A stretch of DNA of 64,000 bases, taken from Bacteroidales bacterium (lineage in GTDB: Bacteria; Bacteroidota; Bacteroidia; Bacteroidales; UBA932). The notes below the pieces were generated by a model, which was given only the letters and a program-made list of their open reading frames with translations, was not told the DNA's origin and did no database searches. The translations under genes and the position numbers were made by a program. This document shows, in pieces, positions 44,062 through 53,455 of the stretch. Within the stretch, counting starts at the first letter, position 1. Each line of letters starts with the position of its first letter. The stretch spans positions 62,001 through 126,000 of the forward strand of contig SUYN01000003.1 in NCBI GenBank assembly GCA_015060405.1, given 5' to 3'.

Positions 44062-45423
44062 GGTCTCCTGTTTCAGCTTTTCTATATATCTGTCTATCTT
44101 ATGCAGTTCGCGTGGAATGTTGATCTTCTGAGGACAATGTTCCACGCACTGGTTACATCCTATGCAGTGGTCTGCCTGACGCAGGGCCGGTACAGCCCTG
44201 TCATAGCTGACGAGGTAGATCCTGCGTGCCTTTCTGTAGTTCTCGTCCTGCTGTGACTGGGATATGTTGCCCTCATTCACGCATTTGTTGTAATGCAGGA
44301 GGATGGCAGGGATATCTATGCCGTAAGGGCATGGCATGCAGTATTTGCAGTCGTTGCAAGGGACCGTAGGATAGGAAGCCAGCAGTCCGGCAGTCTCTTC
44401 GAGGAAGGCGAATTCCTCATCCACAAGCGGTACAAGCGGAGAGAAGGTCTTCAGGTTGTCCTGAAGGTGCTCCATGTAGGTCATTCCGCTCAGGACTGTC
44501 ATCACCCCTTTGTGGGAACCTGCGAAACGGAAGGCCCATGAAGCGACACTGCCCTGAGGATTACGCTCCTTGAGTCGCTGGGCGATGTGGTCAGGAACCT
44601 TTGAAAGCCGGCCTCCAAGCAGCGGTTCCATGATGTTCACCGGTATGCCTCTCTTTTCAAGCTCAGTGTACATGAATTCTGCAGTGGCTCCCCATGCATG
44701 GGTCCAGTCCAGATAGTTCATCTGGATCATGACGAAGTCCCAGTGATATTTCTCGTGCAGATCCATCAGTGCGAGGAATGTCTCCTTGTCCCCGTGGAAC
44801 GAGAAGCCCAGATTGCGTATGCGTCCGGCCTCTCTCTCCTTCAGCAGGAAGTCTATCACTCCGTTGTCGACGAAGCGTCTGTTGAATCCCTCTATGCCTC
44901 CTCCTCCTAACGAATGTAGAAGATAATAGTCTATGTAGTCTGTCTGGAGGCGTTTGAACGACCTGCTGTACATCTCCATGGCACCCTTATAGGTGAAGTC
45001 TCCGAAGTTCGACATCTTCGTCGCCAGGTAGTAGCTCTCTCTTGGATGACGGACAAGTGCATTGGCGGTCGCTTCCTCGCTCTGACCCTGGAGGTACATA
45101 GGAGCGGTGTCAAAATAATTGATTCCGTTTTCCAGAGCGTGGTCTATCAGACGGTTGACGGCTTCCTGATCTATTATGTCCTTGCCCTCATTGTCCTTGA
45201 TCATAGGCCATCTCATACATCCGTAGCCAAGTATGCTGACCTTTTCACCGGTCTTGGGATTGATCCTGTATGTCATCTCTCCCTGTCCTGCATCAGCAGA
45301 CGAGGATGTCTCCTGGGTCTTGCCTTTACCTGTGCATCCGTTGAGGGCGCTGAGGCCTCCTATCGCAAGAGCGGCAGCTCCGCCTCTCCTGATGAATTCT
45401 CTTCTGTTTATGTCGTGTTTCAT
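44056..45423 (-). CDS. Aldo/keto reductase with C-terminal 4Fe-4S domain, Tat signal
   Basis: A 455-residue protein. MKHDINRREFIRRGGAAALAIGG is a twin-arginine signal, ending near NGC, so start 45423 is chosen over an upstream frame. Residues 60-350 are an aldo/keto reductase barrel (GYGCMRWPM, NYFDTAPMYLQGQSEE, DYYLLHSLG, NLGFSFHGD). The C-terminus has CNDCKYCMPCPYGIDIP and CIGCNQCVEHCPQKINIP, cysteine sets for two 4Fe-4S clusters. It probably links NAD(P)H- or cluster-borne electrons to a carbonyl substrate, but the substrate is unknown. It follows the membrane ferredoxin by 11 bp, suggesting an electron donor. Confidence 0.88.
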   Translation of the reverse strand: MKHDINRREFIRRGGAAALAIGGLSALNGCTGKGKTQETSSSADAGQGEMTYRINPKTGEKVSILGYGCMRWPMIKDNEGKDIIDQEAVNRLIDHALENGINYFDTAPMYLQGQSEEATANALVRHPRESYYLATKMSNFGDFTYKGAMEMYSRSFKRLQTDYIDYYLLHSLGGGGIEGFNRRFVDNGVIDFLLKEREAGRIRNLGFSFHGDKETFLALMDLHEKYHWDFVMIQMNYLDWTHAWGATAEFMYTELEKRGIPVNIMEPLLGGRLSKVPDHIAQRLKERNPQGSVASWAFRFAGSHKGVMTVLSGMTYMEHLQDNLKTFSPLVPLVDEEFAFLEETAGLLASYPTVPCNDCKYCMPCPYGIDIPAILLHYNKCVNEGNISQSQQDENYRKARRIYLVSYDRAVPALRQADHCIGCNQCVEHCPQKINIPRELHKIDRYIEKLKQETL

Positions 45424-45434
45424 AGCAGCTGGCA

Positions 45435-46928
45435 TTAGATTGTTCTGTGTACTTCGTGGCCTTCCACCTTGATGGCACTTATAGGTCTTGCCGGACAGAG
45501 GTTCTCGCACGCTCCGCAGCCGATGCATCTTTCCTCATCTACTGTAGGAATCATCGGAGAATTCTTGTCGTCCGGATTCCTGTGTACCATCCTGATGGCT
45601 CCTGCAGGGCAGTGGCGGGCGCAGTTGCCGCATTTCACCTCATCCGTATTGACCAGACACAGGCTGAGGTCGACTACAGCGTGCCCGATCTGAATCGAGG
45701 ACTTCTCTTCCTTAGTGATCTCGAGGATGGCTCCAGCCGGGCAGACCTCCGAGCATCTTGTACATTCCGGACGGCAATAGCCGCGTTCATAAGACATCTG
45801 GGGCTGCATGAGGTTCATAAGTGAGGCCGATGGTCTCAGGACCTGGTTCGGACACACCGAAACACAGAGCTGGCATCCTGTGCAGTGGTCTGTGAAATTC
45901 TTGAGACTTACTGCACCTGCCGGTACGAGGGGAGTGCTTCTCTGCGGCACCTTCTTGTCGATGATCGGAGCAAGTCCGCCGTCAACCTTCTTCTGTGCGC
46001 TTGCAGTAGCGGCGCTGGTAAGGACTATGCCCGTTCCTATCATGAAGGCCCTGCGGCCCTGGTCCGGTGCTGCTCCTGTCTTTTCCTTCATTCCGGCCTT
46101 TCCGTATCTGCAGGCGTAATGGATCGCTCCGTCCTTGCAGGTGTCGATGCAGTCCATGCATGCGACGCATCTGCTGTAGTCGATCTTATGCTCCTTCATG
46201 TCTATGCACGAAGCCTTGCACTGCCTGCCGCAGAGGCCGCAGTTACGGCATTTCTCAGTGTCGATTACAGGTGCAAAAAGGCTGAATCTCGAGAAAAAGC
46301 CGAGTATTGTGCCCACAGGGCATATGGTGTTGCACCATGTCCTTCCGTTTTTCCATGCAAGGGCAAAGATGACTGCGAATGTGGCAGCGGCGACCACGAA
46401 TGTGGAAATGGACTTGAGCCAGACTTCAGTGCTGTAGAATGCATAGCTGCCGGCTCTTTCGGAAATCCACGCAAGGAGGTTGTTGCCCCAGCCGTACAGA
46501 GGAGCGAAGAGGTTGGATGCTATACGTCCGTATGCGCTGTATGGTGCTATAAGGGCTACGAGCGAGTGTACTCCAAGTATGAGTACAAGTATGAATATGG
46601 CGAGCATTCCGTAGCGCAGCCAGTTCCTTGCAGGGGAGTAGCTGAAACGGAAACGGTTCTTCTTCTTGGTCTTTCCATGAATCCATGAAATGATGTCCTG
46701 CATCACGCCGAGAGGACAGATTACGGAACAATAGACTCTGCCGAAAAGCAGGGTGAGGATGAGCAGTATCGCCACGACTGCAAGATTCAGTGCCAGAACG
46801 GCAGGAAGAAACTGGATCTTGGCCATCCATCCCAGCCAAGCATGCAGGGTTCCTGTGAAATCAAGGAACAGCAGGGTGATGCCGATGAAGAAGATGGATG
46901 CCAGAGTGATTCGGGTTTTTCTCAGCAT
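45435..46928 (-). CDS. Membrane polyferredoxin (NapH/CcoG-like 4Fe-4S protein)
   Basis: A 497-residue protein. The first half has about five transmembrane segments with CSVICPLGVMQD and CNTICPVGTILGF loops, the NapH/NosR-type CxxxCP motif. A ferredoxin pair follows (CRNCGLCGRQCKASC, CVACMDCIDTCKDG). A second signal-like hydrophobic stretch (RRAFMIGTGIVLTSAATASA) leads into a further ferredoxin domain with several CxxCxxCxxxCP sets. Start 46928 (MLRKTRITLASIF) is chosen because the -7 box at 46960-46967 lies just before it. It likely moves electrons across the membrane to the reductase encoded next. The physiological donor is unknown. Confidence 0.85.
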   Translation of the reverse strand: MLRKTRITLASIFFIGITLLFLDFTGTLHAWLGWMAKIQFLPAVLALNLAVVAILLILTLLFGRVYCSVICPLGVMQDIISWIHGKTKKKNRFRFSYSPARNWLRYGMLAIFILVLILGVHSLVALIAPYSAYGRIASNLFAPLYGWGNNLLAWISERAGSYAFYSTEVWLKSISTFVVAAATFAVIFALAWKNGRTWCNTICPVGTILGFFSRFSLFAPVIDTEKCRNCGLCGRQCKASCIDMKEHKIDYSRCVACMDCIDTCKDGAIHYACRYGKAGMKEKTGAAPDQGRRAFMIGTGIVLTSAATASAQKKVDGGLAPIIDKKVPQRSTPLVPAGAVSLKNFTDHCTGCQLCVSVCPNQVLRPSASLMNLMQPQMSYERGYCRPECTRCSEVCPAGAILEITKEEKSSIQIGHAVVDLSLCLVNTDEVKCGNCARHCPAGAIRMVHRNPDDKNSPMIPTVDEERCIGCGACENLCPARPISAIKVEGHEVHRTI

Positions 46929-46959
46929 AGGTTCGGGTGTTAAAAGTTGATAATCCTCG

Positions 46960-46967
46960 CAAATATA
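46960..46967 (-). promoter_or_regulatory. -7 promoter box of the ferredoxin operon
   Basis: TATATTTG on the minus strand, 31 bp before the start at 46928. It directly follows the T-tract of the pflA terminator. Confidence 0.5.
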
Positions 46968-46970
46968 AAT

Positions 46971-47009
46971 AAAAAAACAGAACCATCCTCGCATGTCGGA
47001 AGGTTCTGT
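46971..47009 (-). terminator. Rho-independent terminator after pflA
   Basis: On the minus strand ACAGAACC (47009-47002) pairs with GGTTCTGT (46984-46977), followed by a run of seven T. Confidence 0.85.
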
Positions 47010-47015
47010 CTGTCA

Positions 47016-47741
47016 TCAGTTCATCATGACGCAGTCAAAATACTCGTCGAAAAGCGCCTTTGCCCTGTCGAGCTGCTCCGGAGTGTTTGTCGGAGTGTCC
47101 TTCAGGCTGTACTCCTGACCGAGTGTCTCATATTTATGCACTCCGAGTGTGTGATAAGGCAGGATTTCGACCCGCTGTATCATCTTATAGCCCTTGAAGT
47201 GCTCTCCGAGAGCACGTATGTCATCCTCGAAGTCGCTGATTCCTGGCACGAGGACATATCTCATCCAGAAAGGCTTTCCGTGCTGTTCGAGCCAGAGGGC
47301 GGTCCTGAGGGTCTGGCTGTTGCTCCGCCCCGTAAGGTATGTATGTCTGCCGTCGTTGAACTGCTTCACATCGAGAAGGACCAGGTCGACCAGTCCGAAC
47401 ACTTCCTCGACATGGCTGTTCCACAGGCCTCCGTTGGTGTCTATGCAGGTGTGGATCCCCTCTTCCTTCAGACTTTTCAGAAGGGGCACGAGCTCCTTCG
47501 CCTGGACTGTAGGCTCTCCGCCGGAGAAGGTAACGCCTCCCTTTCTGCCGAAGAACGGCTTCTGATTGACGGCGCGGCTGACTATGTCCTCAATGCAGGT
47601 TTCCTTCCCTCCCTCAAAGGGGATGGTGTCAGGATTGGCGCAGTAGAGGCATCTGAAAGGGCAGCCCTGTAAAAATACGACGAGCCTCAAGCCCGGCCCG
47701 TCGTATGTTCCCATTGATTCGTATGAATGAACCTTTATCAT
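47016..47741 (-). CDS. pflA: Pyruvate formate-lyase activating enzyme
   Basis: A 241-residue radical SAM enzyme. CPFRCLYC places the cluster cysteines at residues 27, 31 and 34 (CxxxCxxC). VTFSGGEPTVQ is the SAM-binding GGE motif. It generates the glycyl radical on pyruvate formate-lyase under anoxic conditions. Its ATG overlaps the stop of pflB by one base (TAATG), implying coupled translation. A terminator follows the gene. Confidence 0.96.
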   Translation of the reverse strand: MIKVHSYESMGTYDGPGLRLVVFLQGCPFRCLYCANPDTIPFEGGKETCIEDIVSRAVNQKPFFGRKGGVTFSGGEPTVQAKELVPLLKSLKEEGIHTCIDTNGGLWNSHVEEVFGLVDLVLLDVKQFNDGRHTYLTGRSNSQTLRTALWLEQHGKPFWMRYVLVPGISDFEDDIRALGEHFKGYKMIQRVEILPYHTLGVHKYETLGQEYSLKDTPTNTPEQLDRAKALFDEYFDCVMMN

Positions 47742-49963
47742 TACATTGACTGATGGAAGGTTCTTGCAATCACCTCAAGCTGGTGCTCGCGGCTGAGCTT
47801 CGTGAAGTTCACGGCATAGCCCGAAACGCGGATTGTGAGCTGAGGGTATTTCTCAGGATGTTCCATCGCATCCTCAAGCATCTCTCTGTTGAGGACGTTT
47901 ACGTTGAGGTGGTGTGCACCCTTCGAGAAGTAGCCGTCCATCATTGTGATGAGGTTGTCGATCCTGTCCTCGACTGTAGGACCGAGAGACTTCGGAACGA
48001 TCGAGAATGTGTTGCTGATGCCGTCCTTTGAATCATAGTAGTCAAGCTTTGCCACAGAAGAGAGTGAAGCGATGGCTCCATGACAGTCTCTTCCGTGCAT
48101 AGGGTTCGCACCCGGCGCGAAAGCCACGCCTTTTGCACGGCCGTCAGGGGTAGCTCCCGTCTTCTTTCCGTACATCACGTTTGAAGTGATGGTGAGGAGG
48201 GAGAGGGTAGGCTCTGCGTCCTTGTAGACTGGGAACTTCTTGAGCTCATAGCTGAAGAGGTTCACGATCTTTCTTGCGATTGAGTCCACGTTGTCGTCGT
48301 CGTTACCGAACTGAGGATATGTCCCCTCGATCTCGAAGCCGTCAGTAAGGCCGTCTGCGTTGCGGTGAGCCGTCACCTTTGCATGCTTGATCGCCGAGAG
48401 TGAGTCTGCGGCAATCGAGAGACCGGCAACACCGTATGCAAGGTTGATCGTAGGGTTGGTGTCAATGAACGCCATCTGTGCCTTCTCGTAGTAGTACTTG
48501 TCGTGCATGTAGTGGATGATGTTCATCGTCTCATTGTAGACACGTGCAACCTCGTGCATCACCTTCTTGTAGTTCTCCATTACTTCCTCGAAGTCGAGAA
48601 CATCGCTTGAGAGAGGCTTGATGCCTTCCACGATCACTGTACCTGTGTTCTCGCAGCGTCCCTCGTTCAAAGCGAGGAGGAGAGCCTTTGCAAGGTTGGC
48701 GCGTGCTCCGAAGAACTGGATTGACTTTCCGATGGCCTGATAGGAAACACAGCATGCGATACCGTAGTCGTCGAAACCTCTTACACGACGCATGAGTGAG
48801 TCGTTCTCGTACTGGACAGAGCTGGTCTCGATCGAAACCTTTGCGCAGAACTCCTTGAATCCTTCAGGAAGCTCAGGATGCCAGAGCACGGTCATGTTCG
48901 GCTCCGGTGCAGGACCGAGGTTGTAAAGGGTCTGGAGGAAACGGAACGAAGTCTTGGTGACCTTGCTCTTTCCGCCTGTGAAGCGTCCTCCGATGGCCTC
49001 TGTGATCCATGTGGGGTCTCCGGCGAAGAGGTCGTTGTAGGAACCCATCCTGAGGTGACGCACCATCCTGAGCTTCATCACGAACTGGTCGATGAGCTCC
49101 TGTGCGAATGTCTCGTCTATGATGTTGTGGTCAAGGTCGTACTGGATGAAGATGTCGAGGAATGAAGATACGTTACCAAGTGACATTGCTGCACCGTCCT
49201 GCTCCTTCACCGAAGCGAGGTATGCCATGTATACCCACTGTACCGCCTCCTGTGCACTCTCGGCCGGTCTGCTCAGGTCAAGTCCGTAGTACTCTCCGAG
49301 AATCTTGATGTCGGCAAGTGCCTTGATCTGGTCTGCAACTTCCTCGCGAAGTCTTACACGAGCCTCGGTCATAGGTCCGGTCAGATGCTTGAGGTCCTGC
49401 CTCTTCACCTCGATGAGCCTGTCGATTCCGTAAAGTGCAAGTCTTCTGTAATCACCGATGATGCGTCCTCTCGAGTAGTTGTCGGGAAGACCTGTGAGGA
49501 AGCCGAGTGAGCGGTACTTCCTTATCTCCTCCGTATATGCGTCGAAGACACCGTCGTTGTGTGTCTTCCGGTAATGTGTGAAGATCTTCTTCACAGAAGG
49601 ATCAAGCTCGATCCCGTTCTCTGTGCAGGCCTTCTCCACGACCTTCCATCCTCCGAAAGGCTTGATCGCCCTCTTGAGGAGCTCGTCTGTCTGAAGTCCG
49701 ACGATGAGCTCGTCCTCCTTGTCGATATATCCGGCTGCATGTGATGTGATAGTAGAAATGGTCTTGTTGTCGATTGACCTCACACCGCCGTTTGCCCTTT
49801 CCTCCTCGATTGCCTCGAGGCACTTGTTCCAAAGTCTTTTGGTTCTGTCTGTTGCACCCTGAAGGAATGATGCATCTCCTTCGTAAGGGGTGATGTTGCT
49901 GTAAACGAAGTCAGCAACGTCGATCTTGCGGCTCCATCTGCCGTCGTTGAAATTCTGTACCAT
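47741..49963 (-). CDS. pflB: Pyruvate formate-lyase
   Basis: A 740-residue glycyl-radical enzyme. The two adjacent active-site cysteines are in [10 protein letters not shown], and the radical Gly lies in [12 protein letters not shown] near residue 715. Length and ends match formate acetyltransferase. It converts pyruvate and CoA to acetyl-CoA and formate during fermentation in the cytoplasm. The activase gene overlaps its stop. A TATCTTTG box lies 35 bp upstream. Presence of the pair indicates anaerobic life. Confidence 0.97.
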   Translation of the reverse strand: MVQNFNDGRWSRKIDVADFVYSNITPYEGDASFLQGATDRTKRLWNKCLEAIEEERANGGVRSIDNKTISTITSHAAGYIDKEDELIVGLQTDELLKRAIKPFGGWKVVEKACTENGIELDPSVKKIFTHYRKTHNDGVFDAYTEEIRKYRSLGFLTGLPDNYSRGRIIGDYRRLALYGIDRLIEVKRQDLKHLTGPMTEARVRLREEVADQIKALADIKILGEYYGLDLSRPAESAQEAVQWVYMAYLASVKEQDGAAMSLGNVSSFLDIFIQYDLDHNIIDETFAQELIDQFVMKLRMVRHLRMGSYNDLFAGDPTWITEAIGGRFTGGKSKVTKTSFRFLQTLYNLGPAPEPNMTVLWHPELPEGFKEFCAKVSIETSSVQYENDSLMRRVRGFDDYGIACCVSYQAIGKSIQFFGARANLAKALLLALNEGRCENTGTVIVEGIKPLSSDVLDFEEVMENYKKVMHEVARVYNETMNIIHYMHDKYYYEKAQMAFIDTNPTINLAYGVAGLSIAADSLSAIKHAKVTAHRNADGLTDGFEIEGTYPQFGNDDDNVDSIARKIVNLFSYELKKFPVYKDAEPTLSLLTITSNVMYGKKTGATPDGRAKGVAFAPGANPMHGRDCHGAIASLSSVAKLDYYDSKDGISNTFSIVPKSLGPTVEDRIDNLITMMDGYFSKGAHHLNVNVLNREMLEDAMEHPEKYPQLTIRVSGYAVNFTKLSREHQLEVIARTFHQSM

Positions 49964-49997
49964 AAACAGTTTTTTTACTCTCTTTCTAAAACGGCCG

Positions 49998-50005
49998 CAA
50001 AGATA
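49998..50005 (-). promoter_or_regulatory. -7 promoter box of pflB
   Basis: TATCTTTG on the minus strand, 35 bp before the pflB start. A -33 TTTG is not evident. Confidence 0.55.
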
Positions 50006-50123
50006 GCTTATTTTCGTTAATGTACACTACCTTATGAACACAAATGTGCCGAAATGTAACAATTGGCTGACGAATGGTCGGCAGTCCTGATTGCAGCAAG
50101 AGTTAAACCGTTGATTATATGAA

Positions 50124-50150
50124 GGGTGCAGCCTTCATCTGACTGCACCC
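50124..50150 (-). terminator. Possible terminator after ssb
   Basis: GGGTGCAG (50124-50131) pairs with CTGCACCC (50143-50150). The stem is strong, but the T-tract on the minus strand is weak (TTCATATAATC). Confidence 0.5.
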
Positions 50151-50181
50151 GGGCGCATATTCTTTCGGGAATGGAACCCTA

Positions 50182-50526
50182 TCAGAAGTTATCCGGCTGC
50201 TCCGCATCAAGGAAGCGTACCTTGCTGGCCATCACTTCGTAGAAGGTCTTCTCGACTCCCTCGGCTGAGGTGTACTTTGATGTGCGCATCCTTCCTATGA
50301 CATGGATGGGCATGCCCTTGGTGAGTCTGCTGATGTCGGGGGTGTCCTTGCCGTCCCATAATGTCACATTGAACCAGGTTGCCTCTGAAATGACCTGCCC
50401 GTCACGTGCCTTGTACATGTGCTCGGTGATGACGGAAAAGTTGGCGACCTTGGTGCCGTTTACCTCATTGGTGCGGATCGTGCCGACCCGTCCCTTCAAT
50501 TCGATCCTGTTCAGGTGTTGTTCCAT
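50182..50526 (-). CDS. ssb: Short single-stranded DNA-binding protein
   Basis: A 114-residue OB-fold SSB. Seen are NRIELKGRVGTIRTNEVNGTKVANFSVIT, ATWFNVTLWDG and IHVIGRMRTSKYTSAEGVEKTFYEVMASKVRFL. It stops just after the OB fold with EQPDNF and lacks the long disordered linker and acidic DDDIPF-type tail with which classical SSBs recruit partners. Short SSBs of this kind are common as extra copies in Bacteroidota. It probably binds single-stranded DNA in replication, repair or recombination. It stands alone in the region. Confidence 0.88.
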   Translation of the reverse strand: MEQHLNRIELKGRVGTIRTNEVNGTKVANFSVITEHMYKARDGQVISEATWFNVTLWDGKDTPDISRLTKGMPIHVIGRMRTSKYTSAEGVEKTFYEVMASKVRFLDAEQPDNF

Positions 50527-50888
50527 AAGATTTTCTCTCTTTAGTGTTATACTTCATCTTCCCCACATCTTATGCGCGCTTGGTAGGTTGGGGGCAAAGT
50601 AAGGAAAAATCCCGGTCACCTGTACTATGCTGCAGGAGCCCGGATGTCAGTTTTTTCTTTTTTTATAAAAGATTGTCGTTTTTTTAACGTCCCTGTCTTC
50701 CGCCATTCGTCCCTGTGTCAGTCCCGGAATGTTAAAAATAAATCTTTAACGCCCGTCGGATTTAAAGAAAAAGAAAAAAGATGTTAAAAAAAGAGAAAAA
50801 ACTGCAGCGCGCTATTGTCCGGTTCGGAACCGCTTATGAATTTTGTGCAAAAACCCGTTTTATGGAATATAAGAAGCATGAAAGAAAC
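50527..50888. other. Intergenic region, AT-rich tracts
   Basis: Between divergent ssb and the zinc-ribbon gene. It contains T-rich (50652-50667, 50690-50697) and A-rich purine tracts (50764-50800). On the minus strand TTACTTTG near 50595-50602 is a one-mismatch -7 box for ssb. An open frame from 50781 joins the zinc-ribbon gene but its first 36 codons look non-coding. Nothing else was recognised. Confidence 0.4.
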
Positions 50889-51239
50889 ATGCCCCATTGT
50901 CTGGAATGCGGAGACCGTATCCGTTATGGGCGCAGTGACAAGAAGTTCTGTTGTGATGACTGCAAGACCAAGTACCATAACGACCAGGCCAGGAAAGGCA
51001 GGGCCTACAGGCTCAAGGTGGACGGACTCATCAGAAAGAACTATGAGATTCTGGATGAAATCATCCATGAGGGACGGGCTTCGGCTGATCTCGGGGAACT
51101 CATGCTGAAGGGGTTCTCCCCCGGGATGGGGACCTCGTTCCGCCGCTGCGGGAAGCATGATGTGTACGGATGTTACGACATAAAATATATAATGAGTACG
51201 ACGAGACTGTTTTCAATAATGAAAATAGAAAATCTTTGA
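50889..51239 (+). CDS. Small zinc-ribbon protein of unknown function
   Basis: A 116-residue protein. The N-terminus MPHCLECGDRIRYGRSDKKFCCDDCKTKYHN holds two CxxC pairs, forming a treble-clef or ribbon zinc site. A helical middle (LIRKNYEILDEIIHEGRAS) and a C-terminal part (LMLKGFSPGMGTSFRRC, YGCYDIKYI) follow. Similar small proteins occur widely in Bacteroidota without known function. ATG 50889 is preferred to 50781 because the zinc motif normally starts the protein. It ends just before the promoter of the M3 peptidase gene. Confidence 0.7.
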   Translation: MPHCLECGDRIRYGRSDKKFCCDDCKTKYHNDQARKGRAYRLKVDGLIRKNYEILDEIIHEGRASADLGELMLKGFSPGMGTSFRRCGKHDVYGCYDIKYIMSTTRLFSIMKIENL

Positions 51240-51240
51240 G

Positions 51241-51248
51241 TATCTTTG
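51241..51248 (+). promoter_or_regulatory. -7 promoter box of the M3 peptidase gene
   Basis: TATCTTTG, 43 bp before ATG 51292. The predicted start site (about 51254) excludes the in-frame ATG at 51253. Confidence 0.6.
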
Positions 51249-51291
51249 CGGGATGTTTTTAAGGCAAATATTAATTATTTATCAATATCTT

Positions 51292-53382
51292 ATGACAAAG
51301 AAACTCATTATCGCAGGCGCAGCGCTTGCAGTTATCAGCAGTTGTAACATGAAGAATCCTCTTCTTACGGAGTCTTCCGCACCATTCGGAGCTCCGGAAT
51401 TCGACAAGATCAGGAACGAACACTATCTTCCTGCATTTGAGGCCGGAATCGCTGAAGCGAAGGCGGAGATCGACGCCATCGTCGCCAATCCGGACGAACC
51501 GACATTCGAGAACACCATCGAGGCTATGGAGTACTCCGGAAAGACATTGAACAATGTGGTCGGCATATTCTATAACCTTATGGAGGCCAACACCAATGAC
51601 GAACTCCAGAAGATTGCCGAGGAGGTCTCTCCTATGCTGACGGAGTACTCTATGTACGTGTCCCTCAATCCTGCACTCTTCGAAAGAGTGAAGGCTGTGT
51701 ATGCAAAGAAGGACGAGCTCGGACTCGACAAGGATCAGATGACCCTCCTGGAGGACAGCTACAAGAGCTTCGTCCGTGGCGGCGCCAACCTTTCCGACGA
51801 GGACAAGGCCCTCTACAGCAAGTGGTCTGAGGAGCTGTCTCTCATTACTCTTCAGTTCAGCAAGAATGTGCTTGCTGCAACAAATGCATATGTCCTCAAC
51901 ATCACTGACGAGGCGGATCTTGCAGGTCTTCCAGAATACGTCAGGACAATGGCCAAGGAGACGGCGGCAGAAAAGGGACTCGAAGGCTGGGCCTTCACTC
52001 TTGATGCTCCAAGCTACAGCCCGTTCCTCAAATACAGCGAGAACCGCGAACTCCGCAAGGATATATGGACAGCCTACAACACAAGAGCTATAGGCGGCGA
52101 GTTCGACAACACAGAGATCGTAAGAAAGATCGTGGACCTCAGGATCAAGATCGCCAACATCCTCGGCTATGAGACTTACGCGGACTATGCTCTTGAGGAG
52201 AGGATGGCAAAGAACAGGACCACAGTGAACGAGTTCATCAAGAACCTTCTCGAGCCTTCGATGCCGTTCGCGAAGAAGGATATAGCAGATGTTCTGGCAT
52301 ATGCGAAGAAGAACGGTTTCAAGGGTGACAGGCTCGAGTCATGGGATTTCAGCTTCTGGTCAGAGAAGTATCAGCAGGCAGAGTACTCACTCAGCGCAGA
52401 GGAGCTCAAGCCTTATTTCCAGCTCGAGAGCTGCATAGACGCAGTCCTCGGACTCGCCACAAGACTCTATGGAATCACCTTCCACGAGCTCGACAATGTC
52501 CCTGTATATCACGAGGATGTGAAGGTGTATGAGGTGAAGGACGCAGACGGCAGCCACCTGGCTCTTTTCTATGCGGACTTCTTCCCACGCGCAAGCAAGA
52601 GAGGCGGTGCATGGATGACAGAGTTCCGCGGACAGAGGATAGAGGACGGGGTAGAGTACAGGCCTTTCATCAGCACCGTGATGAACTTCACCAAGCCTAC
52701 TGCCGACACCCCTTCACTCATCACTCATGACGAGCTCACTACCTTCCTTCATGAGTTCGGCCATGCCCTTCACGGAATCATGGCAGAGGGCAGATACGGC
52801 TCTCTTACAGGAACCAACGTGTCCCGTGACTTCGTGGAGCTTCCTTCTCAGATCATGGAGAACTGGGCCTTTGAGCCTGAGTACCTGAACTCTTTTGCAA
52901 AGCACTACCAGACAGGAGAGCCTATCCCGGCTGAACTTATCGCGAAGGTGGTTGCGGCCAAGAACTATCTTGCAGGTTATGCGCAGGTGCGCCAGCTTCA
53001 CTACGGCTACCTCGACATGGCATGGCATTCACTCACAGAACTTCCTGAAGCAGGCACAGTGGAGTTCGAGAAGAGCGTCCTCGACCCGTATGCAGTGATG
53101 CCGTCAGTTCCGGGAACCGCATTCTCGGGTTCATTCTCGCACATCTTCAGCGGCGGATACTCTGCAGGTTACTATTCATACAAGTGGGCAGAGGTGCTCG
53201 AGGCCGACGCATTCTCCCTCTTCAAGGAGAAGGGCATCTTCAATACTGAGGTTGCAGCTTCGTTCCGTGAGAACATCCTCTCAAAGGGTGGAGCAGAGGA
53301 CGAGGCTGTCATCTACCGCAACTTCCGCGGACATGACCCTCAGCCTGAGGCTCTGATGGAGAAGCTTGGGCTGACCAGATAA
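51292..53382 (+). CDS. dcp: M3-family metallopeptidase lipoprotein (peptidyl-dipeptidase Dcp-like)
   Basis: A 696-residue zinc peptidase. The signal MTKKLIIAGAALAVISSC ends in a lipobox. The all-helical M3 fold precedes FLHEFGHALHG, with HEFGH near residues 486-490; the third ligand lies in the following SRDFVELPSQIMENW. Downstream GYSAGYYSYKWAEVLEADAF is the conserved substrate loop. It should cleave dipeptides or short peptides in the periplasm. Start 51292 follows from the promoter at 51241. It ends in a bidirectional terminator. Confidence 0.93.
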   Translation: MTKKLIIAGAALAVISSCNMKNPLLTESSAPFGAPEFDKIRNEHYLPAFEAGIAEAKAEIDAIVANPDEPTFENTIEAMEYSGKTLNNVVGIFYNLMEANTNDELQKIAEEVSPMLTEYSMYVSLNPALFERVKAVYAKKDELGLDKDQMTLLEDSYKSFVRGGANLSDEDKALYSKWSEELSLITLQFSKNVLAATNAYVLNITDEADLAGLPEYVRTMAKETAAEKGLEGWAFTLDAPSYSPFLKYSENRELRKDIWTAYNTRAIGGEFDNTEIVRKIVDLRIKIANILGYETYADYALEERMAKNRTTVNEFIKNLLEPSMPFAKKDIADVLAYAKKNGFKGDRLESWDFSFWSEKYQQAEYSLSAEELKPYFQLESCIDAVLGLATRLYGITFHELDNVPVYHEDVKVYEVKDADGSHLALFYADFFPRASKRGGAWMTEFRGQRIEDGVEYRPFISTVMNFTKPTADTPSLITHDELTTFLHEFGHALHGIMAEGRYGSLTGTNVSRDFVELPSQIMENWAFEPEYLNSFAKHYQTGEPIPAELIAKVVAAKNYLAGYAQVRQLHYGYLDMAWHSLTELPEAGTVEFEKSVLDPYAVMPSVPGTAFSGSFSHIFSGGYSAGYYSYKWAEVLEADAFSLFKEKGIFNTEVAASFRENILSKGGAEDEAVIYRNFRGHDPQPEALMEKLGLTR

Positions 53383-53403
53383 GGTGGGCATACACCGGAA
53401 AAA

Positions 53404-53434
53404 AGTGGCAGATTCCGATCCGGGATCTGCCACT
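53404..53434. terminator. Bidirectional terminator
   Basis: AGTGGCAGAT (53404-53413) pairs with ATCTGCCACT (53425-53434). TTTCTT follows on the plus strand and six T on the minus strand, so it can serve both convergent genes. Confidence 0.85.
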
Positions 53435-53455
53435 TTCTTATGTTGATGCTAAGTG

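Noticed and set aside
45885..46688. 267-codon plus-strand frame opposite the polyferredoxin gene
   Set aside because: Cys-rich only because it mirrors a Cys-rich gene; no family resemblance.
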